From Oscillospiraceae bacterium (GTDB lineage Bacteria > Bacillota > Clostridia > Oscillospirales > Ruminococcaceae), in the NCBI GenBank assembly GCA_017887325.1, contig JAGHIE010000013.1, positions 1 through 64,000 of the forward strand: a stretch of 64,000 nucleotides of DNA. The letters are read 5' to 3'. Positions 8,217 to 16,965 of the stretch are shown here, piece after piece; position 1 is the stretch's first letter, and the number at the start of each line of letters is the position of its first letter. The position numbers were made by a program, and so were the translations under genes. The notes beneath the pieces were generated by a model. The model saw only the letters and a list, made by a program, of their open reading frames with translations. It did no database searches and had not been told where the DNA came from.

Positions 8217-10325
8217 ATGAACGAATTAACAGGAAGAATAGAACTTGTTTTAAATAAGCAAGGAAGAAAAGGTTTAGAGTTTAAAGAACTATCTAAAAAA
8301 GTAAAATTAAAACCTAAACAAGTAAAAGAGTTAAGAGTTGCCATTGCAGAATTAAAACAAGAAGGAAAAGTGATTGAAAGAAGAAATAGAATTATATCAA
8401 CAGAAGTTTTAGGATTAAAACCAGCAGTTATTGTAAGAGTGAATAAAACTTTTGGTTTTGCAAAAACTTTAAAAGATGATGTTGAATATTTTATTCCTGG
8501 TAAATTTTTGATGGGTGCATTGCCTAATGATACTGTATTAATAAAAAAAATACCTGCAAGAAAAGATTCACCAGAAGCAGAAGTTATAAAAATAACAAAT
8601 TATGGCGATGGTGAATTTATTGGTAAATTAGTAGAGAATAGTGGCAATTTTGCAATAGAACCTGATAGTTTAATGAAATCCCCTTTAATGATAAAAAAAG
8701 CAGATTTAAACGGGGCAAATGTTGGGGATAAAGTATTAGCTAAAGTGGTATCTCGTGGAAGAAGACACAGCGAACATAAGGCTGTAATTGTTTCAAGTTT
8801 TGGAGATAGTGAAAGTGCATCGTCATCAGCTAAAGCTATCTTAGAAATTAATGGAATTTCTGAAGAATTTCCTTACGAAGTTATAGACAAAGCAAAATCT
8901 ATTCAAAAAAGAGGAATTTTGCCAAAAGATTATGATAACAGATTAGATTTAAGAAATGAAATTATATTTACAATAGACAGTGCAGACTCTAAAGATTTAG
9001 ATGATGCTATATCATTGACAAAATTTGACGATTGTTATCAATTAGGAGTTCATATAGCCGATGTATCACATTATGTAAAACATAAAGGTGAAATTGATAC
9101 AGAAGCGTTTTTTAGAGGAACTAGTATTTATTATGCTAATAAAGTTGTTCCTATGTTGCCAAAAGAATTATCAAATGGAATATGTTCTTTAAATCCTAAT
9201 GAAGATAGATTGTGTTTATCTGCGTTATTGACTTTAGATTTAAAAGGTAATTTAATAGATTTTGATTTTGCAAAAACAGTTATACGCTCAAAAGTTAAAG
9301 GTGTATACTCTGAAATAAATGATATTTTAGCAGGAAAAGCAAGTGAAGAAATTTTACAAAAATACAGTATGGTAATGGATAAAATTTTCTTAATGAAAGA
9401 ACTTGCTGATATAAGAACTGCTATAAAAATAAACAGAGGAGCACCAGAAATTGTAACAAACGAAAGCAAAATTATTGTTGACGAAAATGATGTTGCAATA
9501 GATATTAAACCAAGACAAAGTGGAGCGTCTGAAACTTTAATAGAAGAATTTATGTTACTTGCAAATGAGGCAACTGCAATGGCAGGAAAAATGAAAGAAG
9601 TACCTTTTATTTATCGTATACATGAAAGACCAGCTCCAGAAAAATTAGATACTTTAAACATGACACTTAAATTATTAGGTGTACAAACAAAAGAATTAGG
9701 AGCAAATGTAAAACCAAAAGATTTAGCTGATATATTGAGAAAAACTAAAAATGAAGATTATAGTCCTATTGTTAATATTCAAGTTTTAAGAGCAATGGCA
9801 AAAGCTAAATATAGCGAAAATCCTATAGGACACTATGGTTTAGCACTAGAAAACTATACTCATTTCACATCACCGATAAGAAGATATCCAGACTTAGTTG
9901 TTCATCGTATATTAAGTGATATTTTAGCAGGGCAACCACTTGATTATATAAAGAGAAAATACAACAAATTTGTTGTTAAATCAGCAGCACAAGCTTCACA
10001 AACTGAGTTAAATGCTATGAAGATTGAGCGTTCATGCGAAGATTGCTACAAAGCTGAATATATGAAACAACATGTTGGAGAAAGTTTTGATGGAATTATA
10101 TCTTCTGTAGCAGGTCATGGTATATATGTCGAACTACCTAATACTGTTGAAGGATTAGTTAGAGTTGACGATTTACCAGAAGGTGAATACTTCTTTGATG
10201 AAGTTATGTCTTACAAAAATATGTCTACTGGACAAACATTTAAAATAGGTGATAAAGTTAGAGTAACTTGCTCTAAAGTAGATGTAAATAATGGTAATGT
10301 AGACTTTGTATTATGTAATGAATAG
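8217..10325 (+). CDS. rnr: Ribonuclease R
   Basis: Protein of 702 residues, usual length. It is a processive 3'-5' exoribonuclease that can unwind structured RNA, used in RNA turnover and rRNA quality control. In order: a winged-helix region (about 1-65), cold-shock/OB segments (about 75-215), the RNB catalytic domain (about 235-565) with DSADSKDLDDAISL (metal-binding Asp cluster), HIADVSHYV, and HFTSPIRRYPDLVVHR, then a C-terminal S1 domain (about 620-700). GGAGAA precedes the ATG. It follows the secG terminator with no clear promoter seen, so partial readthrough or a weak promoter is likely. Confidence 0.95.
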   Translation: MNELTGRIELVLNKQGRKGLEFKELSKKVKLKPKQVKELRVAIAELKQEGKVIERRNRIISTEVLGLKPAVIVRVNKTFGFAKTLKDDVEYFIPGKFLMGALPNDTVLIKKIPARKDSPEAEVIKITNYGDGEFIGKLVENSGNFAIEPDSLMKSPLMIKKADLNGANVGDKVLAKVVSRGRRHSEHKAVIVSSFGDSESASSSAKAILEINGISEEFPYEVIDKAKSIQKRGILPKDYDNRLDLRNEIIFTIDSADSKDLDDAISLTKFDDCYQLGVHIADVSHYVKHKGEIDTEAFFRGTSIYYANKVVPMLPKELSNGICSLNPNEDRLCLSALLTLDLKGNLIDFDFAKTVIRSKVKGVYSEINDILAGKASEEILQKYSMVMDKIFLMKELADIRTAIKINRGAPEIVTNESKIIVDENDVAIDIKPRQSGASETLIEEFMLLANEATAMAGKMKEVPFIYRIHERPAPEKLDTLNMTLKLLGVQTKELGANVKPKDLADILRKTKNEDYSPIVNIQVLRAMAKAKYSENPIGHYGLALENYTHFTSPIRRYPDLVVHRILSDILAGQPLDYIKRKYNKFVVKSAAQASQTELNAMKIERSCEDCYKAEYMKQHVGESFDGIISSVAGHGIYVELPNTVEGLVRVDDLPEGEYFFDEVMSYKNMSTGQTFKIGDKVRVTCSKVDVNNGNVDFVLCNE

Positions 10326-10331
10326 AAATTT

Positions 10332-10363
10332 AAGGGAAAACGATAATATATTGTTTTCCTTTA
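10332..10363 (+). terminator. Hairpin after rnr, weak terminator
   Basis: A 13-bp stem with G-U pairs (AAGGGAAAACGAT / ATTGTTTTCCTTT) followed by a poor T tract. It may attenuate readthrough into the next gene or mark an RNA 3' end. Confidence 0.55.
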
Positions 10364-10385
10364 TAAATACATAAAGGAGAAAAAT

Positions 10386-10823
10386 ATGTTAAGAAATATT
10401 AATATAAATGATAAAAAAGAATATATAGAAATGACAAAAGAGTTCTATACCTCAGAAGCTGTATTGCACAGTATACCACAAGAATATATTGAAACAACAT
10501 TTGATAATCTTGTAAATGATACACCATATGCAAAAGGATATATGATAGAGTATAATGGTGGAGTTGCTGGGTATGTACTATTAGCAATTACTTATTCAAA
10601 TGAAGTTGGTGGAAAAGTAGTTTGGATTGAGGAAATATTTATAAAAGAAGAATTTAGAGGAAAAGGTATAGGGAAAAAAGTATTTGGTCAAATAAAAGAG
10701 TTAAATAAAGATGCCAAGAGATTTAGATTAGAAGTAACTAAAGAAAATCTTGGTGCTATAAGACTTTATGAAAACTTAGGTTATGAAAATTTAGATTACT
10801 TACAAATGACAATAGATATTTAG
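10386..10823 (+). CDS. GNAT family N-acetyltransferase
   Basis: Protein of 145 residues, a complete single GNAT domain. The acetyl-CoA loop is IFIKEEFRGKGIGKKVF (about 83-99, consensus R-G-K-G-I-G). The distal VTKENLGAIRLYENLGYE (about 118-135) is the classic alpha4/beta6-7 region. The substrate is unknown. AAAGGAG sits six bases before the ATG. It ends nine bases before the exodeoxyribonuclease start, so the two are cotranscribed, though no shared function is evident. Confidence 0.9.
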   Translation: MLRNININDKKEYIEMTKEFYTSEAVLHSIPQEYIETTFDNLVNDTPYAKGYMIEYNGGVAGYVLLAITYSNEVGGKVVWIEEIFIKEEFRGKGIGKKVFGQIKELNKDAKRFRLEVTKENLGAIRLYENLGYENLDYLQMTIDI

Positions 10824-10832
10824 GAGGATATG

Positions 10833-11585
10833 ATGAAATTAATTTCATGGAATGTTAATGGGCTAAGGGCTTGTATTACTAAAGGTTTTACAGATTTTTT
10901 CAAAGAAATAGATGCAGATATTTTTTGTATACAAGAAACAAAAATGCAAGAAGGACAAACAGATTACGACTTTGAAGGTTATTATCAATATTGGAATAGT
11001 GCTGTTAAAAAAGGATATTCTGGAACAGCATTGTTTTCTAAGAAAGAACCTTTGTCTGTAACTTATGACATTGGAATGGAAGAACATACTGGTGAAGGTA
11101 GAGTTATAACAGCAGAATATGATGATTTTTATCTAGTTACAGTTTATACTCCAAACTCTAAAAGAGAGTTATTAAGACTGGATTATCGTATGGAGTGGGA
11201 AGATGCTTTTAGAGATTATGTAAAAAAACTAGATGAAGTTAAACCAGTTATAATATGTGGTGATTTGAATGTTGCCCATAAAGAGATTGACTTAAAAAAT
11301 CCAAAGACAAATCAAAGAAATGCAGGATTTACTATTGAGGAAAGAACTAAATTTGATGAATTATTAAAAGCTGGATTTATTGATAGTTTTAGATATTTTA
11401 ACCCAGATGTTACAGGAGCATATTCTTGGTGGTCATATATGTTTAAAGCAAGAGAAAAAAATGCAGGGTGGAGAATAGATTACTTTGTTGTTTCTGAAAA
11501 ATTAAAAGACAAAATGGAAAGTGCTAGTATTCATTCTGATGTGTTTGGCAGCGACCATTGTCCAGTAGAATTGTGCTTAAAATAA
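10833..11585 (+). CDS. xth: Exodeoxyribonuclease III (AP endonuclease)
   Basis: Protein of 250 residues that nicks DNA at abasic sites and removes 3' blocks in base-excision repair. Exo III family motifs are clear: [13 protein letters not shown] at the start, IQETKMQ (metal-binding Glu, about residue 34), [26 protein letters not shown], and the terminal GSDHCPVEL (catalytic Asp-His). Two ATG codons abut at 10830 and 10833. GGAGG (10823-10827) is five bases from the second and only two from the first, and the family starts MKLISWN, so 10833 is chosen. Confidence 0.95.
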   Translation: MKLISWNVNGLRACITKGFTDFFKEIDADIFCIQETKMQEGQTDYDFEGYYQYWNSAVKKGYSGTALFSKKEPLSVTYDIGMEEHTGEGRVITAEYDDFYLVTVYTPNSKRELLRLDYRMEWEDAFRDYVKKLDEVKPVIICGDLNVAHKEIDLKNPKTNQRNAGFTIEERTKFDELLKAGFIDSFRYFNPDVTGAYSWWSYMFKAREKNAGWRIDYFVVSEKLKDKMESASIHSDVFGSDHCPVELCLK

Positions 11586-11887
11586 AGTCAAAAAGTATAT
11601 AAATTTAATCTAAAAGTTATTATATTTGTGAGATTATAAGAAATTATTTTTTATTTTATATTTTTTGATGTTTATAGCAGATAAATATGGTATCATATAG
11701 TGGTATAAATGATAAAAAGAGAATTAACCCTATATGAGTTTTAATATAAAATATAGAATTATAAAAAAGGGCTGTTTTTTATACAGTCTTTTTTATTTTT
11801 GCTTTGAAACTGAAATTTGTGTCGAATGGGGATAAATCTTTTTTCTGTAGTTTAATTTAAGAATAAGAAAGAGAGAAAAAACTATTT
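11586..11887 (+). promoter_or_regulatory. Leader region of the DEAD-box helicase with terminator-like hairpin
   Basis: A 302-base gene-free stretch. A loose promoter candidate is TTGATG (11665-11670), 20 bases, TATCAT (11691-11696). A hairpin at 11767-11791 (AAGGGCTGT / ACAGTCTTT, with G-U pairs) is followed by TTTATTTTT and lies about 100 bases before the helicase start. An upstream CTATAT...ATATAG pair could form a second stem. A long structured leader fits a cold-shock-type helicase, but regulation is inferred. No small ORF with a good ribosome-binding site was seen. Confidence 0.5.
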
Positions 11888-12115
11888 ATGAGTGAATTTT
11901 TATTTGAAAACCTAAATTTATCTGATGAAATAATGCGAGCTATTGAAAAAGTAGAGTATAAAAATGCTACTGAAATACAAGCAAAAGCTATTCCTTTATT
12001 ATTAGAAGGAAAAGATATAGTAGGTAAATCAAATACAGGGACAGGTAAAACAGCAGCTTTCGGAATACCTGCTGTTGAAAATGTAGATAATACAATAAAA
12101 AACCACAAGTTTTGA
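11888..12115 (+). CDS. DEAD-box RNA helicase, N-terminal part (frame 1)
   Basis: Encodes 75 residues: the Q-motif region (FLFENLNLSDEIMRAI...NATEIQAKAIPLLL) and Walker A, SNTGTGKTAAFG (about 54-65), then it stops at TGA shortly after a run of six A. The homologous protein continues in the -1 frame from 12103 with PQVLILSPTREL, exactly where the helicase sequence should go on. Reading the two frames together gives about 569 residues, the normal size of a CshA/DeaD-type helicase. Alone, this peptide would have the first ATP loop but no DEAD box. The ribosome-binding site is weak (GAGAG, about 14 bases from the ATG). Confidence 0.75.
   Translation: MSEFLFENLNLSDEIMRAIEKVEYKNATEIQAKAIPLLLEGKDIVGKSNTGTGKTAAFGIPAVENVDNTIKNHKF
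12097..12103 (+). other. Slippery heptamer A-AAA-AAC at the helicase frame break
   Basis: In the upstream frame the codons are ATA AAA AAC (12095-12103), which spells the canonical X-XXY-YYZ -1 slippery heptamer. A one-base backward slip makes the next codons CCA CAA GTT TTG ATT, restoring the conserved helicase frame. The same data fit a one-base loss from a seven-A tract, by mutation or sequencing error. No strong downstream stimulatory stem was found. Confidence 0.6.
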
Positions 12116-13596
12116 TTTTAAGTCCTACTAGGGAATTGGCTATGCAAATTTGTGATGAGATGAGAAAGTTTTCTATGTATAAACATGGTGTTAAAATGGC
12201 AGCTGTTTATGGTGGAGCACCTATTGAAAAACAAATCAGAGATTTAAAAGGAGCTAATATAGTTGTTGGTACACCAGGAAGAATGATGGACCACATGAGA
12301 AGAAAAACATTGAAGTTAGATGATATAAAAACAGTTATTCTTGATGAAGCTGACGAAATGTTAAATATGGGTTTTATTGACGATATAAAAACAATATTAA
12401 GCGAAGTACCAGAAGAAAGACAAACTGTATTATTTTCAGCAACTATGCCAGAAGCTATAATGGAGATTACAAGAGAATTTCAAAAAGACCCTATAACTGT
12501 TGCTGTAAATAACGGACAAAGAACATTAGATGCAATAGAGCAAATTTATTATCAAGTTCCTATGGGAAGAAAAAAAGATGTTGTAAACTTAATTTTACAA
12601 ATGTATACACCAAAACGCTCAGTAGTATTTTGCAATACTAAAAAAATGGTTGATGAATTAGTGGAATATTTAAATGACCATTCTTTTAAAGCTATGGGAT
12701 TACATGGAGATATGAAACAAAGTGCTAGAACTTCTGTTATGGACAGTTATAAAAAAGGTAAAACAAAAGTTTTAGTTGCAACAGATGTTGCTGCAAGAGG
12801 CATAGATGTTTCAGATGTAGAAGTCGTTATAAACTATGATATACCACAAGACAACGAATATTATATTCATAGAATTGGTAGAACTGGTAGAGCAGGTAGA
12901 GAGGGAAAAGCATTTACACTTTTAACAAATAGAAGACATCTTAATTGGATAAGAGATATTGCTAAATTTACAAATTCTCAAGTAAGAGAAGAAGAAATTC
13001 CTAATGCAGAAGATTTACATAAAAAATATTTAGAAAACTTAAAAGAAAAAATAGTTAAATCTGTAAATGAAGAAAATATTTCTAATTGGGAATTTTTGGT
13101 GGACGAAATAGTTAATGAAAATAATATTGATTATAAATCATTGTGTTCTAGTTTAATATCATTAGTAGCTAAGAAAAATAAAAGGGTAGTTCCTATTGTT
13201 GTTTCATCAAATAAGAAAGAAAAAAATGAAGTAAATTTAAAAGGTGTAGGAGTTAATGGCAGAGTTAGATTATCTGTAAATATTGGTAGAAATGAACGCA
13301 TAGCACCAAACTTTATTGTAGGAGCTATTGTAGAAGAAACAGACATTCCTGCAAAGGCTATTGGTAAAATAGATATATATCATGACCATACAATAGTTGA
13401 ACTAAGTACAGAAGCTGCTAAGACAGTTTTAGAATGTATGGCTAAAACAAAAATAAAAAATAAGAAAGTATCATTTAAGTTAGCAGATAAAAAACATAAA
13501 GAAAATGTTTTTGAAAAAATGAAAACTGACAAGAAAATAAAATCTAAAATTAGTAATAAGAAAAACTCTAAAAATAAATCTAAGAAAAAAAGATAA
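12112..13596 (+). CDS. DEAD-box RNA helicase, main part (frame 2)
   Basis: About 494 residues from motif Ia to the end of a CshA/DeaD-type ATP-dependent RNA helicase. Motifs in order: ILSPTRELAMQI (Ia), GTPGRMMDH (Ib), ILDEADEMLNMG (II), LFSATMP (III), VVFCNTKKMVDELV (IV), VATDVAARGIDVSDVEVVINYD (V, first part), and YIHRIGRTGRAGREG (VI). A DbpA-type RNA-binding domain follows (about 375-450: RVRLSVNIGRNERIAPNFIV), then a Lys-rich tail. Motif I is in the other frame upstream, so this stretch alone lacks Walker A. The nominal TTG start at 12112 has no ribosome-binding site and is probably not used; translation most likely arrives by frameshift. Confidence 0.8.
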   Translation: MILSPTRELAMQICDEMRKFSMYKHGVKMAAVYGGAPIEKQIRDLKGANIVVGTPGRMMDHMRRKTLKLDDIKTVILDEADEMLNMGFIDDIKTILSEVPEERQTVLFSATMPEAIMEITREFQKDPITVAVNNGQRTLDAIEQIYYQVPMGRKKDVVNLILQMYTPKRSVVFCNTKKMVDELVEYLNDHSFKAMGLHGDMKQSARTSVMDSYKKGKTKVLVATDVAARGIDVSDVEVVINYDIPQDNEYYIHRIGRTGRAGREGKAFTLLTNRRHLNWIRDIAKFTNSQVREEEIPNAEDLHKKYLENLKEKIVKSVNEENISNWEFLVDEIVNENNIDYKSLCSSLISLVAKKNKRVVPIVVSSNKKEKNEVNLKGVGVNGRVRLSVNIGRNERIAPNFIVGAIVEETDIPAKAIGKIDIYHDHTIVELSTEAAKTVLECMAKTKIKNKKVSFKLADKKHKENVFEKMKTDKKIKSKISNKKNSKNKSKKKR

Positions 13597-13600
13597 TAAA

Positions 13601-13635
13601 AAATCGTCATAGATTAATCTATGACGATTTTTTTG
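13601..13635. terminator. Bidirectional terminator
   Basis: A near-perfect palindrome (AAATCGTCATAGATT / AATCTATGACGATTT) flanked by A and T runs between the convergent helicase and lipoprotein genes. It overlaps the lipoprotein stop. Confidence 0.9.
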
Positions 13636-15118
13636 TCCATTTAGTGAGGTTATTTTTATTAGAGTAAAAGATAAATTCTGCTTCTGGTTTTGAATCTTGT
13701 TTGATTTTTAAAACAAAATCAGAATTATTTAGTTCAAAAGACGATACATAACTAAACATATATTTTTCAGGAATTTCATCTCCAAATTGAAGATTAATAT
13801 TTTCCCAAGTTTTTCCGCCATCTTTAGTATAATAAAAACTAGGTTTTTCGTCTGATTGTGCTTGAACAGAAACAACAGCATGTTTTATATCAGCAAAAGA
13901 AATACCAGTTAATAATTGATTATCTTCACCAGGTAAATTATATTTATTCCAGCTATTTCCACTGTCATTTGTAGTGAATAATGCTTTAAATCCACCATTT
14001 CCCATACTCCAATCAGTTCCTATGGCTACATATCCTTCATTGTCATTTAAAAATTCAACTTTTCTTAAACTGTTTCCTAAACCACTTAAAATATTATCTA
14101 CAATCATAGGATCGTTTGAAAAACTATTACTATCTACAATTTGTTGTTCATTAGTTAATAAGTTTATTTTTTTCCAATTTTGTCCGTTGTTATTTGATAG
14201 ATATATAGCAGGTTCCCAACTGTATATAAAAGCATTTATTGTTGAAGAAAGATAATAGCTTGTACTTGGGATTGAGTCACCATAAAAGTTTATCATTTTT
14301 TCAAAATCATATTTTGCTAAATCACATTTAAACCAACTTTGAGAGTAATCATATGAAAATAACAGTAAATTATTTAGAATTTTAAAAGTTTTTTGTGAAT
14401 ATTCATTTTTGTTTATTAAGGTGTCTTGGTCTTTAGAATTACAAATATATCTAATTAAGTTTTCTCCTGCTTCAGAACTTGTTTCATCACCTAGTTTAAA
14501 ACAAATAGCATGTTTTCCATCACCAACTCCACCAATAAAAGAATTATATTCTTCTAATGTTAAAGTCGGAAAGTTCTTGCTATTTCGTCCATCAATAGTA
14601 GATATCCCTTCTTGAATTTTTGATATACCTGAGAAATATATACAGTAATTATTTGTATTTAAAAAAGCAATTTGTTGTTCAAAAGGAATTCTTTTAAATT
14701 CAGAATTTAAAAACTCTATATCGGTGTTTGGGTTATATTCATTTACATTGAATTCATCATTGTTGGGATAAAAATCATAGCTCATAGTTTTATCATTATA
14801 TTTGAAATCATACTGGCCGACTGGATTATTATCTTGATTATATCCAGTTAAAATAATATTAAAAGAATTTATGTCACCGTTTTTATTGATATTTATTTCT
14901 AGGATTTTTAAATTAAGTTTATCAGGTAAATTTGAATATGTTTTTATAACATTAATTAATTCTGCTAAATCTTGTTTAAAAATATTGTATTTACCTAATT
15001 CAAAATATTGATTTCCTTCTTTAAACTGAAAAGATAGGCTTCTTTGACTTTTATGTAAACAACTAGAAAAGCATAGTAATAACATTATGCAAATTACAAA
15101 AGATAAAAATCGTTTCAT
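13619..15118 (-). CDS. Lipoprotein with Asp-box (BNR) motifs
   Basis: Protein of 499 residues. An N-terminal signal ends in FSSC, giving a lipid-modified Cys20, so it should sit on the outer face of the membrane. The C-terminal half has Asp-box-like motifs typical of beta-propellers: SNNNGQNWKK (about 318-327), TTNDSGNSWNKY (about 390-401) and YTKDGGKTWENI (about 437-448). Asp boxes occur in sialidases and Ycf48-like proteins; no sialidase active-site set was recognised, so no enzyme activity is claimed. It begins 29 bases after the XRE-type membrane regulator gene, and no terminator lies between, so they are probably one operon. Confidence 0.7.
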   Translation of the reverse strand: MKRFLSFVICIMLLLCFSSCLHKSQRSLSFQFKEGNQYFELGKYNIFKQDLAELINVIKTYSNLPDKLNLKILEININKNGDINSFNIILTGYNQDNNPVGQYDFKYNDKTMSYDFYPNNDEFNVNEYNPNTDIEFLNSEFKRIPFEQQIAFLNTNNYCIYFSGISKIQEGISTIDGRNSKNFPTLTLEEYNSFIGGVGDGKHAICFKLGDETSSEAGENLIRYICNSKDQDTLINKNEYSQKTFKILNNLLLFSYDYSQSWFKCDLAKYDFEKMINFYGDSIPSTSYYLSSTINAFIYSWEPAIYLSNNNGQNWKKINLLTNEQQIVDSNSFSNDPMIVDNILSGLGNSLRKVEFLNDNEGYVAIGTDWSMGNGGFKALFTTNDSGNSWNKYNLPGEDNQLLTGISFADIKHAVVSVQAQSDEKPSFYYTKDGGKTWENINLQFGDEIPEKYMFSYVSSFELNNSDFVLKIKQDSKPEAEFIFYSNKNNLTKWTKKSS

Positions 15119-15147
15119 AAAATATATTCCTTTCTTATTTATAATCC

Positions 15148-16800
15148 TTAATCAAGTGAAAATATGATTGATTCGGTATCCTCTATAGATACTGGTGACA
15201 ATATTATATTTCCATTAAGTTTTAAGTTTTGATAATCTACTTTACAATTTTCATCTAAAGCGATGGTCCAATAAGGAATATTATTTTTACACAAAACAAC
15301 AACAGATTTACCAAATTGTATACAGTCTTCTAGTTTATATAATTCTTCTCTGTAGTCGTTTTTTATAGTTACTCCTTCATTATTTATTTTTAATTTCCAA
15401 ATGGAAGGAGAGTTATTTATAGGCAGATATGTTTTGTTTAATAATGAGCTAGTACTCCAAAAATAATTTATACCATTATCTCTTTGTCCGTATGTAGAAA
15501 CATATTGATGTGTTTTATTATCTTCAGAGGATATATAAGATACAGTACAAATATCATTTGTTAACCACTGTATTTTTAATGGCTTTGTTGTTGTAAGAGG
15601 TAAAGTATCTTTGTGAATAACAAGAAGTGGGAATAATTGTCTATAATTGCTTGTTTTTCCAGTATAAATATCAGTTTTTAATATTAATTTATTTGATTTA
15701 TCTTGAGAATAACTGATAGTTGTTTGATTTTTTATACTAGGTGATATTAAAACTATTCCAACACATAAACTAGTACAGATAACTATGCCAGTTATAATTG
15801 TTAATATAGATCTTTTTTTATTAAATAAAAAAAGTAAAGTTCCTAAAAATAATAAAATAGAAGTTGTGATGTTAAAAATAATGCTATAAACATCATTTGT
15901 ATATTCAATATAATATTTAATACCAAGAAATTTTACACAAGTTTGAATACCTACAATTAAAGCAGATAGTAAAAAACACATAGAGATAATAGTAGTTTTT
16001 AAATTAATTTTTTTCAAAGAAAATACTTTTTTATTTGATTGAAATTTATCTTTAAAAAAATCATGGAATTGAGAAATGTTACCTGTAGTAAAATCAAGTT
16101 CTTTAATTAAATAATACTGATTTTCATATACAATAATAAAAAATTTCTTTGCTATAAAAACTTTAGAAATTGTATCATAGGGAATAGTTATAATTTTTTG
16201 AGAATTACTTATATCCAATTTATTATTATAAAATGAATAATTATAATTAACTTTATTTTTTTTATTTTCCTTTAAAAACTTTTTATAGTAAGATAATGAT
16301 TTTATTCTAAACCCTTGGTAAATATATAATAAGATTAAAGAAAGTATAATAAATATTGGCAATGTCATAAAAATAATATTTCTTCCAGGATACATAATAT
16401 ATAAACCATATGTTGAAATGATAGTAAAAATCATTATGGAGAATATAGTAAATATAATAATGTTATTTTGTGGAGAAAAATATTTTTGAATTAGCTTAAA
16501 AAGTTTGTTGTAATAACTTTTAGATATTGTGTTTTCACAGCTAAAGATAATATTATTTGAATTAATATTGTCGTTATTTAAAGTGTTAGAATTTTCTTCT
16601 CCATTTATTATTTCATCAATAGTTACGCTTAAAATTTTACTAAGTTGTTGCAGTATACTTATATCAGGGATACCTTTTCCAGTTTCCCATTTTGATATAG
16701 CTTGGCTTGTTACATCTAAAGCATTTGCTAAATCTTTTTGAGTCATGTTTTTCATTTTTCTACGCTTGGCAATAAATTTACCTATTTTTTGATTATCCAT
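15148..16800 (-). CDS. XRE-type HTH regulator with membrane and extracellular domains
   Basis: Protein of 550 residues. Residues 6-65 are a Cro/C1-type helix-turn-helix (RRKMKNMTQKDLANALDVTS, SKWETGKGIPD). Five hydrophobic helices follow at about 113-136, 141-161, 268-288, 303-326 and 330-354. Between helices 2 and 3 lies a cytoplasmic YcxB-like segment (about 170-250, with IPYDTISKVFIAKKFFIIVYENQYYLI). The last 195 residues would then be outside the cell. It looks like a one-component sensor that binds DNA from the membrane. The downstream lipoprotein is a plausible partner. The ligand and target genes are unknown. GGAGAA precedes the ATG. Confidence 0.75.
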   Translation of the reverse strand: MDNQKIGKFIAKRRKMKNMTQKDLANALDVTSQAISKWETGKGIPDISILQQLSKILSVTIDEIINGEENSNTLNNDNINSNNIIFSCENTISKSYYNKLFKLIQKYFSPQNNIIIFTIFSIMIFTIISTYGLYIMYPGRNIIFMTLPIFIILSLILLYIYQGFRIKSLSYYKKFLKENKKNKVNYNYSFYNNKLDISNSQKIITIPYDTISKVFIAKKFFIIVYENQYYLIKELDFTTGNISQFHDFFKDKFQSNKKVFSLKKINLKTTIISMCFLLSALIVGIQTCVKFLGIKYYIEYTNDVYSIIFNITTSILLFLGTLLFLFNKKRSILTIITGIVICTSLCVGIVLISPSIKNQTTISYSQDKSNKLILKTDIYTGKTSNYRQLFPLLVIHKDTLPLTTTKPLKIQWLTNDICTVSYISSEDNKTHQYVSTYGQRDNGINYFWSTSSLLNKTYLPINNSPSIWKLKINNEGVTIKNDYREELYKLEDCIQFGKSVVVLCKNNIPYWTIALDENCKVDYQNLKLNGNIILSPVSIEDTESIIFSLD

Positions 16801-16838
16801 AAAATTCTCCTTAATTTTGTTTAATATTTTATATTTAG

Positions 16839-16867
16839 AGTATAAGATTTGTTTAATTAAAAATCAA
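16839..16867 (-). promoter_or_regulatory. Sigma-A promoter for the XRE regulator/lipoprotein operon
   Basis: On the minus strand TTGATT (16867-16862), 17 bases, TATACT (16844-16839), about 40 bases before the regulator start. Confidence 0.75.
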
Positions 16868-16934
16868 GATACTCATTGTTGTGGGACTAAACGAAGCGTT
16901 GAATTTGTAGTAATAGAGGGAAATTCTAATAAAA

Positions 16935-16965
16935 AATAAGTATTACTAGAATAGTAATACTTATT
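16935..16965 (-). terminator. Terminator of the ArsR-type gene
   Basis: Stem AATAAGTATTACT / AGTAATACTTATT with a short loop, followed on the minus strand by a T-rich run. It includes the stop codon of the gene at 16961. Confidence 0.8.
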
